This document shows, one piece after another, positions 12,101-22,073 of a stretch of 64,000 bases of DNA; the stretch's first letter is position 1, and each line of letters starts with the position of its first letter. Below the pieces are notes generated by a model. That model was not told the DNA's origin. It saw nothing but the letters and a program-made list of their open reading frames with translations, and made no database searches. Origin of the DNA: Triglochin maritima (Eukaryota > Streptophyta > Magnoliopsida > Alismatales > Juncaginaceae); contig OY821784.1 of the NCBI GenBank assembly GCA_963682175.1, positions 24,223,621-24,287,620 of the forward strand, written 5' to 3'. The translations under genes were made by a program, and so were the position numbers.

Positions 12101-13144
12101 TTTTACTGGCCCACGTTGTTCCAAGACGCTTTTGCATTTTGCAAAGCATGTGATAGGTGCCAACGTGTGGGCCGCATTGGTAGATGAGATATGATGCCAC
12201 TCAATCCCATCTTAGTGGTTAACATCTTTGATGTTTGGGGAATTGACTTCATGGGTCCTTTCCCCGTGTCCCATGGTCACACTTACATCCTGGTGGCGGT
12301 CGATTATGTGTCAAAGTGGGTTGAAGCAATCCCCACTTGCACTAACGATCGCAAGGTTGTGATCAAATTTCTTAAAGAACACATCTTCGTGAGGTATGGG
12401 ACACCTCGTTGTATCATAAGTGATCGGGGGACACACTTTGTGAACCGATCCCTTGAGGCAGTGCTGAGGAAATATTCCATCACGCACAAGTTGGCCACAC
12501 CTTATCATCCTCAAACCTGTGGCCAGGTGGAAATTTCCAACCGTCAACTCAAGCAAATTCTTGAGAAAACGGTTAATGCTTCAAGGAAAGATTGGTCGGT
12601 CAAGCTTAATAATGCATTGTGGGCTTTCCGCACTGCATTTAAAACCGACCTTGGCATGTCCCCCTACCGGCTAGTTTATGGCAAAGCTTGCCATCTTCCG
12701 GTAGAACTTGAGCACCGGGCATTATGGGCAATCAAACATCTTAACATGAGTCTTGATGTTTCCGGTGCCAATCGCAAGTTAGACCTCAACGAGTTGGAGG
12801 AGTTGAGAAATGAAGCTTATGAGAATGCCAAGATCTGCAAGTCCCGCACTAAAATTTTCCACGATCGCTTGGTGCGAATCAAAACCTTCGAGGTGGGACA
12901 AAAGGTCTTGTTGTATAATTCTCGCCTCCACTTGTTTCCGGGGAAACTGCGGAGCCGTTGGTCAGGTCCCTTCATTGTTTTAACCGTCTCCCCTCATGGG
13001 GCGGTTGAGATTCAAAATCCTAGGAATGGGGACGTGTTCAAAGTTAATGGACAATGCCTCAAACCATACTTGGAAGGGACCACGACAGAGGTCGAGGTGG
13101 AAGTCGTGCCTTTGCACGAACTCCCCACGGATGTGGTCACTTGA
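9134..13144 (+). pseudogene. pol: Pol of Athila A: protease-RT-RNase H-integrase, one frame with two stops
   Basis: The frame stays open from the gag stop to 13144 except for TAG at 11891-11893 and TGA at 12185-12187. Protease lies around 9640-9990, with active site LLDLGSAVNLLP and flap-side LGRPFLATSNA. RT lies around 10660-11250 (VCIDYRKLN, TTFTCPFGTFAYRRMPFGLCNAP, catalytic FMDD, FLGHAGFYRRFIKDFS). RNase H spans about 11400-11760 (MCDASDYEIGAVL, YTDHSALRYLL). Integrase has an HHCC finger (CHKEACCGHF...CKACDRC) and D-D-E residues in [16 protein letters not shown] and GQVEISNRQ. All catalytic residues are visible. TGA 12185 replaces a codon that is usually Arg, consistent with CGA-to-TGA deamination. 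There are no frameshifts, so the loss of function is recent or the stops are tolerated. Confidence 0.9.
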
Positions 13145-13347
13145 TGTGGCTCATCCCTCCATTAGTTTGTACATATCTTTGTTTTGTGCTAAAAAAAACC
13201 AAAAATTGGAAGACCTATGTGATATTTGCCCTTTCCCTTGATTAAAAACGCGTTTTCTCCTCCCTACGCATTATTACAGCAGAGCAAAACGCGTTTCTCC
13301 TTCAGATAGCGCCTCCACCCAAATTCATTTACCCAATCCCCTGAACC

Positions 13348-13386
13348 GACCGCTAATTAGCGGTATAGGACCGCCAAGCAGCGGTC
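13348..13386. repeat. Two GACCGC-N6-GCGGTC palindromes before the third ORF
   Basis: GACCGCTAATTAGCGGT and GACCGCCAAGCAGCGGTC lie side by side in the gap between integrase and the env-like ORF. They repeat the LTR and leader motif with different 6-bp centres. Confidence 0.75.
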
Positions 13387-13570
13387 GCTTGTTCTGAGTT
13401 TCCGGATTTTCTTCGTTGGGGTGTTGGATTTGGTATTCTCTGTTGGTTTCGTGGTTGGGAGTCTGTGGTGCTGCGGGAAACGGCGTGCGGTGGTCTGTTC
13501 TCCTCTCACGCCGTGTTCGTCCTCGCCGTCGTGTGCCTCGCCGCTAAAGCTCGCCAAGGTAGGTTCAGGT

Positions 13571-14464
13571 ATGGCCAGCCATCATTTAATTCCAGAACTC
13601 AATTTTGCCTCCCTGATTCGCGAATTCGGAGAACCCTTCTACGATCGAATCGTAGCTAAAGGGTGGTACCATTTATTGTATGAGGGCGATGAATCCATGT
13701 ACGTAGAGCCTCTCGTACATGAATTCTTTGCTAAACTCGAGCGTGACCAGACCAGTCCACTCGAGTTCAGTATCACTCTCAGGGGGGTGAAACACACCGT
13801 GACACCCCAACTAATCTCCGACGCGACTGGGATCCCCTTGGTTGATGAGTTCGCACCCACCCACGATATCAATTTTTATCGATCTATGCTTGGGCGTGGG
13901 CAGCCTATTTCATCACATGGGGGAGTACCTAATGCGCACATTTACTCCAATGTGCACATTGTAGCCAGGTGGGTATGTAGAAATGTGTTGGGCCAGGAGC
14001 GGACCTCCACATTTTTCACACCTAGTTTGCGAATCATGTATAGTCTGATGGACGGTTCACCACACTGCATTTGTCGAACATTGTTTGACGTTTTAGTGAA
14101 CGCCAGGCTGAAAGATATACACTGTTTGCCGACTCTGGTTACCAAATTGTGTGGCATGTTGGACACCCCACGATTTGAGCGCATGCTGAGGTGCCAAGGC
14201 ACCGACCTCGAGGTAGCGAAGATGACCCCGTCATTTCTCCATTGCCTTCCTGAGGCATGGGTGCCTGACTATATGGAGGAGGATGTTAGAGCCAGTTCCT
14301 CAAGCTCGTCTGTGAGCTCAGGAACACTCTTTAACACCAACATTTCTGAGATGGCGGTCGAGCAGCAGAACGTCATCTTAGCCAAGCAAAACCGGAAGAT
14401 CTATAGGAAGTTGTCGGCTCTTGAGAGAGGTGCCTCTTCAGGCACTTCTGGCCGTCGTCCTTAG
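13571..14464 (+). CDS. Third (env-like position) ORF of Athila A
   Basis: A 297-residue protein starting MASHHLIPELNF. The core FYDRIVAKGWYHLL...VHEFFAKL...LRGVKHTVTPQLISDATGIP resembles the putative plant transposon protein domain common in the extra ORF of Athila-type elements. No signal peptide or clear membrane segment is seen, so an envelope role is not supported. The C-terminus has a Ser run (about residues 240-250) followed by a short helical stretch (MAVEQQNVILAKQNRKIYRKL). The frame is open up to 13421; MASHH is preferred because the domain starts just after it. CCAAG/GTAGGT and TTCAG/GT strings just upstream could be splice signals for a subgenomic RNA. Absent from B and C. Confidence 0.75.
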   Translation: MASHHLIPELNFASLIREFGEPFYDRIVAKGWYHLLYEGDESMYVEPLVHEFFAKLERDQTSPLEFSITLRGVKHTVTPQLISDATGIPLVDEFAPTHDINFYRSMLGRGQPISSHGGVPNAHIYSNVHIVARWVCRNVLGQERTSTFFTPSLRIMYSLMDGSPHCICRTLFDVLVNARLKDIHCLPTLVTKLCGMLDTPRFERMLRCQGTDLEVAKMTPSFLHCLPEAWVPDYMEEDVRASSSSSSVSSGTLFNTNISEMAVEQQNVILAKQNRKIYRKLSALERGASSGTSGRRP

Positions 14465-15788
14465 TCCGGTACACCCTATCCATGCATTGGCACCATTTTG
14501 CCATACATTGAGGACAATGCATGGATTAGGTGTGGGGGGGTGTTTTCACGTTTGTACATAGTTTGTGTTTTTTTTTTTTTCTTTTGTGTGCATTGTTAGG
14601 GTCATGTTAGTGTGCCGCATTTAATATCGATATATCTGCTTGCCATGATCCTTGGGTGACTTGTCTTCTTTTGCTTGCCTACTGCTTTACAATTTTCACA
14701 TTTCTTTCAAAATCTTCATGTGTTTGCGAAAGAAAATGTTTTTGTAGGTTTTGCGTGTGTTTAGCATGTGCAAAACCGTTGAGAGGCAAAGTAAAAAGAA
14801 AGCTCCCAAAATTGTCTTGAACTTGATGCATTAAGATTTCTAGTTTACTGGCTTTAGGTCTTATCGAGTCGTTAGGATGCACCCCGGTTTTCCCTCGGGG
14901 GGCGTGTAATCATAGGGTTTCAGTACTCAAACATTTAAAGAAGTCCACCGTGAACCTAGTGAGTCAAATAATTCGTGTCTGTTAGTATAAGGAAGTTTGT
15001 CGTAGGCAAGGGCCCTTAATCTCTTTTTGTGAAACTTAAGTGTAGGGGTTTTGGTTCCCATGTAGATAAATAAGTGGTGTTCTCTCTTCTCGCACGGCTC
15101 CTATCACTCGGGAAAGTAGGTCTGAGGGGACTTTGTGCCTGGTGCTTTCGAGTCATCTGACTTGGGATGCACCGACCGAACTCCCGTTACACGGGTGGTA
15201 GGGATCGCCCTATGTGGAGATTTGGGGGAAGGTGTACGTGATAGTGTAAGTCCTCATAGGCAATGATGCACGAAACCTGACCCTGGGAGAATCAAACACC
15301 AACCAATAAAATGCTCCAAAGAAAAAAAAAGAAAGAAGAAGAAAAAAAAAGAGAAAAAAGAGAGTCAAATAAGAACCAAAATGGACTTTACACGTTGTAT
15401 CACATTCAGAAGTTAAGGTTGCCCATATCTTTCACTTAATTCCTTAGTTAACTCTCACGAATAACTCATTAGGCTTGGTGTGTGGACTGATTACATATAT
15501 AGAGTCGACCCGTAGTATTACCGCATCCCATGATCGACAAAATAAATCCAACGAGTCGTGTAGCTAGATTGATTAATGCATCTTGTTCGGATTTTGTGGG
15601 TATATCCGCTGAAAACCCTCAGGAGACAACACTCCTCCTCCTTGGCGACAAGGACGTTTAACGGCTTGTTGCACGTGCTAAGTGCAACCGTGATTCCTAC
15701 GAAAGTGAGTTAGGATTTCTAGTTTTTCGTATGCTTTTCTCTTTCTTTGTTTTGCTCGGGACTAGCAAAAGTTTGGTGTGGGGGTATT
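14465..15788 (+). other. 3' non-coding region of Athila A with two polypurine tracts
   Basis: No ORF is supported. AGGTGTGGGGGGG at 14528-14540 resembles the true polypurine tract TGGTGTGGGGGTATT at 15774-15788, which abuts the 3' LTR. A homopurine (A/G) run occupies about 15319-15363. The whole region is conserved by eye in B (22089-23340) and C (51536-52798), so it is probably required in cis. Confidence 0.75.
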
Positions 15789-17187
15789 TGATTGACATCA
15801 TTTCATGCTCATATTTGTATCTTATATCCATTATCTTTCACCTAAACAATGCTATGTCACGAGTTTTATGTTTAGTTTTCAGGAATAAATAGGTTTGAAG
15901 AGATGAAGCATAAAAGGACCCAAAAGCTGGGAAAAAGGACTGAATTGTGAGATATAGGTACCAAGATGCAAGGAAGAAGGACCTGATTGCAAGACAGAAG
16001 GACCTAAGAGCAAAACAGAATACTCCACACCATCATGGGGAGTATTTTACCAATTCGATTCGGGTCGGAGCTCCAACAAGTCAAGTAACCGCATCAAAGA
16101 CCAATAATACCATCCAGGAAAGCCTCCAAGAAAGCCCAGACGAATCCGGACCCTGTACACTGCCAATTGGCGGTCTGGAACAGCTAATTGGCGGTCCAGG
16201 TGGATCCGAATCCGTTTATCTTTTCTGGTGTGTGTATTAGAGCGTTCTTATGCTATTTATGGTATTTGTTTAGTCCCACATCGGGGGATTGTCCCGGATT
16301 AGCTTTTTCCATGGCTATAAATAGAACTCTTCACCTTCCATTGGAATCACTCCATGCTTGTGGCCATTCTCCCTAATTGAAGTGAAAGCCTTGAAGCAAG
16401 AAACTCAATAGGGAGATGCTACTGGTCTTGTGAGTCTTCAATTAATAAAAATTTCTTTGTTTTGTGCTACTTTTATTGTTGATGCATGTTTTAGTTTAAT
16501 TGTCTTTTATTAAATCTAGCTTAGTTAATATGCCTTCTTATTTTAGTGTAATAGTTAGGGTAATGTGTAGTGAGTAAAACCACTCCCCTTTTGGGGGGTG
16601 GAGATGATTATCATATATGCAATTAAGGAAGGAAGGATGTTTATGTTAAAATGTGTTGATTAATATGAATGCATACTTGCTTGTTAGAATAAGAACACTT
16701 CACTAGATGGGTTTTGCCATGATAAGTAGACACCTCCCATACTTGTTTAGTTTCTTAAATAACCAGCTTGTGTTTATGAATGTTAATCAAAATAGGTTAG
16801 TGATTTAATTGATGGGTTTTGCCATGATAAGTAGACACCTCCCATACATGCAAACACTACCTACACTTGTGCCTATAGGAAGATATTTTTGTCTCCTTAT
16901 TGTGTATGTGTAGGCACTCCACCCCCTAAGGGGTCTCTCTCTCTTACTGATTTCTCCATAGTGTCAAGTTTCTCTAGCTTAGTTGAAGTATTCGTTTGTT
17001 TTGTTTCCTTCGCATTTGCTTCTACGTGTTAGCATAGTTTAGGTTAGCATAAACAACTTTCTTCCATCTTTCTTTGCCACTTGATTTCTGATAAGCAAGA
17101 GCAAGCTCACCTCCCTGAGGACGACCCGTACTTGCCACTGCTTCATCGCGGCTGTGCACTTGCGGTAGAAATATAAAACGTTCAACA
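15789..17187 (+). mobile_element. 3' LTR of Athila A
   Basis: 1399 bp, TGATTGACATCATTTCATGC to CGTTCAACA, directly after the polypurine tract and followed by the CTAAT duplication. It has a TATA box at 16316. Its palindromes at 16159-16197 have decayed left arms compared with the 5' LTR. Confidence 0.95.
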
Positions 17188-17192
17188 CTAAT
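17188..17192. repeat. Target-site duplication of Athila A (right copy, CTAAT)
   Basis: Identical to 5094-5098. Confidence 0.95.
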
Positions 17193-17238
17193 CCACCACC
17201 TAAACCCAATTAAGCATTAAAAGAGTTAGGATCTAACA
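17193..17238 (-). mobile_element. Terminal remnant of the chromovirus LTR, displaced by Athila A
   Basis: CCACCACCTAAACCCAATTAAG onward to GGATCTAACA aligns by eye with the terminus of the solo LTR at 34866-34920. It is the U3 start (minus orientation) of the LTR whose body is 3555-5098. Sequence right of 17238 is MATE intron. Confidence 0.75.
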
Positions 17239-17281
17239 GTAATATCTCAAGATGAACTAACTAGGTTTTTTGTGTGTTTAG

Positions 17282-19020
17282 TGTGCGAGTGTCCAATGAG
17301 TTGGGAGCTGGTATTCCAAGAATAGTAAAATTTCCAGTAGTGGTTGTGGTGATCACATCATTCCTTATAGGGCTTTGTCTCTCAACCATCCTTCTCATCA
17401 CCAGAAAGCAGTGTCCAAATGCATTCACCAAGAGTGAAGAAGTCAAGAGTCTTGTCTACCAACTCACACCGTTGTTGGCATTTTCTGTCTCCGCAAACAA
17501 CGTCCAGCCAGTTCTTTCAGGTAAGTCAGCAACTAGTTCTTATGTTTATCAAAGATGGAATTGATTTTCCATAGTTTAAGCTCTACACTAGGATTTATAA
17601 TGAATGTGCTAAGATGAATTGCTTTTTCATGTTTTAGTTCAACTCCAAGTTGAATTGATTCCAGTGTACCTAAAACCAGGTTTCAGTTTTTGACGATGCT
17701 TAGGTGTTGCCATTGGAGCAGGATGGCAAGCAATTGTTGCATATGTAAATATTGCGTGCTACTATATTTTGGGAGTTCCGCTAGGCCTCACCCTCGGATA
17801 TGCGCTAAACATGGGCATCACGGTGACTCTCTTCATTTCCAAAAACATAAATGCACACACGTATATACATACATACATATGTTTCTGAACACATACAATG
17901 ATCGAGCGATTATTTGTGCAATCACTCGAGAAAACGAAACGAATACATATGTTAACATATTATGTAGCTAGCATCATAACCCACTAGTGCTGAAAAGAAA
18001 ATATACGTAGGATTTACGACTTATATACATCGGATATACGACTTCTATACATATGTTACCATACTATGTAGCTAACGTCATAACTCACTACTGCAGAAAA
18101 GGTACCTTCAATTACACATCAAGATAAAAACTCAAAATACTCATATGTCCTCCAATCTAGCCACACTCTCAACATGCTTAGGATTTCGAGAATAATCAAT
18201 CATAAACAAAAGCTCTACAAAAAATTGGTTTCATACATGTGAAGAAAATATCTTATGTAGAAATTTGTGCTATAATTTTTGCAGGGTATATGGTCCGGAA
18301 TGTTGATTGGTACTGTGGTACAAACTTGAATTTTATTTTGGATGACTTATAGAACCAACTGGGAGAAAGAGGTATGCAATAAGACCAAGCAAATAATTGG
18401 ATTTTTAATTTTCTTATAAAAACCTTCATGACTATTCCTATGAGCTTCTCAATGCGAAAAGGCTTCTGAAGATCATATTTGTTAGCATATTTCCTATTTC
18501 ATTTCAAAGCCATGAAATCTCATTACTTAACTTTACCTTGAGAACTTTACGTTGAAGACATAAAATTTTAAAAAATATTATCAAAATTGATTTCAATGTC
18601 AAAGAATATAAGTCATGTACACGTGAATTTATTACAGAAAACAATATTTGAAATTATAGGTTCCATTACAACATGACCCATTTGTGTTTTGATTCTGGAC
18701 TGAAAATCTTCTTTTTGAAATATATTTTTTTCTTCTAATTGTATTTAATATTCGGAAGCGACACCTTGAAATGATGAGTATCAAAAAATGATACATTTTA
18801 AAATCCCACCCCAATATACAATTTTTTAAACAGCCAAATCCAAAAATTCATTATATGAAGTAAAATACTGCATTTTCTCGCATTCTTATCATTCACAATT
18901 TCAATCCCAAAGGCTTCCATTGTTGGAGATAGAATTAAACACTGGGGAGGAGAGAACAATCGAAAGGGAATGGTAACTCTTTTATTTTTGTATGTTCCAT
19001 GCAAAAAAAAATTGAATTAG
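17282..19020 (+). pseudogene. MATE efflux (DETOXIFICATION-type) transporter, last four exons
   Basis: The exons splice cleanly as 17282-17520, 17704-17822, 18285-18371 and 18913-19020, all with AG acceptors and GT donors and compatible phases. They encode VRVSNELGAG, membrane segments VVVVVITSFLIGLCL and [55 protein letters not shown] and the C-terminal RIKHWGGEN. These are the conserved second-half signatures of plant MATE proton/organic-cation antiporters. TGA at 18327-18329 interrupts the third exon (VVQT-stop-ILFWMTYRTNW), removing the last helix and tail. The first half of the gene is not in the window; the intron left of 17282 holds the chromovirus and Athila A. Probably a pseudogene, unless the stop is a sequencing error. 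Confidence 0.85.
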
Positions 19021-19700
19021 TTACAGTGACAAGCATAAGCGGAGTTTGGACCGGATTATTTGTGGGATTCTGATCCTAATCCTATCGTAATTGCATTTTG
19101 TTGATGTTTAGGTGGTGATTAGAGGGAGATGATGATGGACGGCTGGGATTGAAGATGGTTTGATGAGGGGTTGAGATGGAGTGGAGATGAGATGAGTGGT
19201 GGAGATTGAAGGTTGGGGAGATATTTATGGTAGGTGAGTTCTCTCCCTCTCTTCTCTCACGTTTCCCTCTCTCAGTCCTCACGATTCTCTCCCCCTCCTG
19301 TAGTAGAGCTCCGGCGTGGTGGTGTCCTCCGGGGAGTTGGGGTGATTGGAGTTGTTGTGGTGGTCGGAGGTGAGTTGTGGTTTTGCTAACCCATCCCTCG
19401 CGTTTCCCTTTCTCTCTCTCGACCTCACGTGTTCTGTGATTGTGGTGGTAGAGGTTGGTGGAGGTGTTGGAGTGCTCGTGTGTGTCGAGAAGAGGTGTTG
19501 ATCGTCGTTTGGACACGAGGTTCGTCGACGGATCGTGATTTGGGGAGACGTGCTCGTGGAGGCGTCGTCGCGGTTCTTCAAAGGCTTCTTGAAGCCTTCC
19601 GGTATGTCAAGCTCACTCACTTAATTACCGTGAGTATTTGGAAGTCGACAGTAGGCCTTCGGCTCGTCGCAAGTAAATGTGCAGCAGATTTCACTGTCTG

Positions 19701-20292
19701 ATCGGTCGACCGGTTGGTGCAAACGGTCGACCGTTCCTGAAGAAAATACGGGTTTTGCCTCAAATCGGTCGAACGATGCCCTTGGGGCGGTCGACCGACT
19801 GTGCATAGGAGGTGGGCCCCTTTGCCGGTCGACCGTGTGCACTGTCTTAAGTCGGTTGGGGGCGTAGACCATCTATACGGTCGACGGCTCATTGACTTCG
19901 TCCGACCGTGACTTAACTGAGATTGGTGGTCGGTTCGACCGAAGATGGTTTCGGTCGACCGGACCCAGGTGCTGAGCGGGGGGAACGCTCTGGTGGAATT
20001 CAGTCGACCGAGGTGAGCTCGGCGTTCGACTGGACTCGTGGTGAGTTTGAGGGATTTTTCCCCTGGTGACTTTTGTTCGACCGGGACCCCTTTGCCGGTC
20101 GACCGATTGGTCATTTTGTTTGTTGAACCGGGAGTTGACCATCTAAACGGTCGACCGTCCCTTGATTTGGGTTCGACCGAACGAGTGTGGTTCTGGGAAT
20201 CGGTCGACCGAGGGAGTGCCAGTCGAGGTGGATTGCCCTGTATTTGCTTGATTCGGTCGACCGGGACTTTTGGTTCGGTCGACCGTTTGTGT
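19701..20292. repeat. CGGTCGACCG array in the solo LTR
   Basis: Ten exact copies of the 10-bp palindrome CGGTCGACCG in about 590 bp by hand count, plus several degenerate copies, at irregular spacing of about 25-100 bp. It is the densest of the three arrays in the window. Confidence 0.9.
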
Positions 20293-20394
20293 CCTGTTTT
20301 TCACTATGAAGGTGCTGTTGTCGTGGTCGTCCGTGTGGGGCGAGTTGTGGTGCCGATGTTCTTCCGGCGAGTGTGCTAGGTGCACGAGTGTTGT

Positions 20395-20657
20395 GGTGGT
20401 TGGTTGAAAAAGACCTGGACCCCGTAACGGTGTGAGAGCTTGGGATTGTCTGAAAAATGCCTGAGGCCCAGCATAGAATCGTGGTGTTACGGCGGTTGGT
20501 TGAAAAAGACCTGGAGCTCCGTAACCGTGTGAGAGCTGCAGTTGGTTGAAAAAGACCAGGAGCCCAGCTAGTCTGTGCGGGGTTTGTTGAAAAAGACCTG
20601 GAGCTCCGTAGTGCATTCACGTTGACTGAAAAAGGCCTGGAGCCTGAGTAGGGACCG
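20395..20657. repeat. Minisatellite based on GTTGGTTGAAAAAGACCTGG
   Basis: About six degenerate units of 40-60 bp share TTGAAAAAGACCTGGAGC. Further units resume after the inserted Athila block at 30450-30580, which supports a single LTR split by that block. Confidence 0.85.
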
Positions 20658-22073
20658 TGTTGAACGTTTTAATTAAACTGCAAGTGCACGGCCGCGATGA
20701 AGCGGTGGCAAGTACGGGTCGTCCTCAGGGAGGTGAGCAGCCTCTTGTTTGCACGAAATCAAGTGGCGAAAATAATGGAGAAGAGAGTTGGTTACGCTAC
20801 TCTACACTAAACCATGCTAAGAAGTATGAAATGCGAAACAAAGAAATAAACGATCAAATAAAAGCTAAGCTAAGAACAAAACAAGAATGCTGGAATTTCA
20901 GGAATGGAAAAAAAACCCCTAAGGGGTGGAGTGAGTGCACACAAGCAAAGAGGTGGGTGTAGAATACATTCTTTAAGCACATGAAGGTGGTGTTTATCAA
21001 GCATAGGAAGTGTCTAAATGTTATGGCAAAACCTATCAATCTATTCACCAACTTAGTTGATTAACATTTACATATGCAAGGTGTTTATTTCAGAACCTAA
21101 ACAAGCATGAGAGGTGTCTAATCATTTTGGCAAAACTCATCAAGTTGTAAATTCTATCCTAAACAAGCAAGCATACATTCATGTTTAATCAACACATTGA
21201 AATTAAAGCATTCATCCCATTCTCTAATGCATGTATGTACATCTACCCCACCCCCCAAAGGGGATGGAACTACTCACTAAACATTACACTAATTATTAAA
21301 CTATGGAAAGAAAGCATATTAAAACTAAGCTAGAATTAAAAGATGATTAAACTAAAACATGCACAACAATAAAAGAAGCATAAAACAAACAATGAAAGAA
21401 ACATAAAACTTTATTGATAAAATGACTCACATTAAAAGTAGCATCCTCCTACTTTAGTGTGTGCTTCAAGGCCTCACTTCTAGTAGGAAGAATAGCCACT
21501 TAAAATATGGAGTGATTACAAAAGGAGGTGAAGAGTTCTATTTATAGCCATGGAAAAAGCTAATCCGGGACAATCTCCCGATGTGGGACTAAACCAATAC
21601 CAAAATAGCCTAAACAAACATTAATACACGTCCAGGAGAAAACTTGGTGGATTTGGGCCCAAAGTGACCGCCAATTGGCGGTCTTGGACCGCTAATTGGC
21701 GGTCCAAATTTTCCGGATCGAGTTGAATCTTGTTCTGGGATTTGCTTGGTGTATTTGGTGGTCTTGGATGCATCTACTTTGTTTATTGGAGCTACGACCC
21801 GAATCCAATTGCTAAAATACTCCCCATGATGGTGTGGAGTATTCTGTTTTGCTCTTAGGTCCTTCTGTCTTGCGTTCATGTCCTTCTCCCTTGCATCTTG
21901 GTCCCCAGATCTCACAATCCAGTCCTTTTTCCCAGCTTTTGGGTCCTTTTATGTTTCATCTCTTCAAACCTATTTATTCCTGAAAACTAAACATAAAACT
22001 CGTGACATAGCATTGTTTAGGTGAAAGATAATGGATATAAGATACAAATATGAGCATGAAATGATGTCAATCA
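20658..22073 (-). mobile_element. 3' LTR of Athila B
   Basis: 1416 bp. On the minus strand it runs TGATTGACATCAT to CGTTCAACA. Two exact GACCGC-N6-GCGGTC palindromes lie at 21666-21704 (centres CAATTG and TAATTG) and a TATA box near 21541. Confidence 0.95.

Larger units (their letters stand above)
5099..17187 (+). mobile_element. Athila A: full-length Ty3/gypsy Athila-lineage retrotransposon
   Basis: A 12,089-bp element bounded by 1374- and 1399-bp LTRs (TGATTGAC...GTTCAACA) and the duplication CTAAT. The order is 5' LTR, tRNA-Asp primer site, 1.2-kb leader, gag, protease-RT-RNase H-integrase, env-like third ORF, 1.3-kb untranslated region with two polypurine tracts, 3' LTR. By hand the LTRs differ at about 26 positions plus one 25-bp deletion in the 5' copy, a divergence near 2 percent. 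It is the only element here with a complete set of enzyme domains, but three in-frame stops interrupt gag-pol. It sits in the LTR of the chromovirus at 3555, itself in an intron of the MATE gene. Confidence 0.95.
19061..20657 (+). mobile_element. Solo chromovirus LTR, first part
   Basis: Begins TGTGGGATTCTGATCC 40 bp after the MATE stop codon and resembles the U3 start of the other chromovirus LTRs (GTTTAGGTGGTGATTAGAGG). It continues after the Athila block at 30425. No internal coding region is attached. TTATT precedes it and TTGTT follows its end at 30963, a 4-of-5 target duplication. Confidence 0.8.

Noticed and set aside
13571..14464. Calling the third ORF a true envelope glycoprotein
   Set aside because: No signal peptide, membrane anchor or cysteine pattern is visible; only its position is env-like.
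19082..19620. Thr/Ser/His-rich minus-strand ORFs
   Set aside because: They lie in the GT-rich U3 of a solo LTR, have low-complexity composition and no partner elsewhere.
19701..20292. CRISPR-like array from regularly recurring CGGTCGACCG
   Set aside because: The repeats are too short, the spacing is irregular, it sits in an LTR, and the genome is clearly a plant's.
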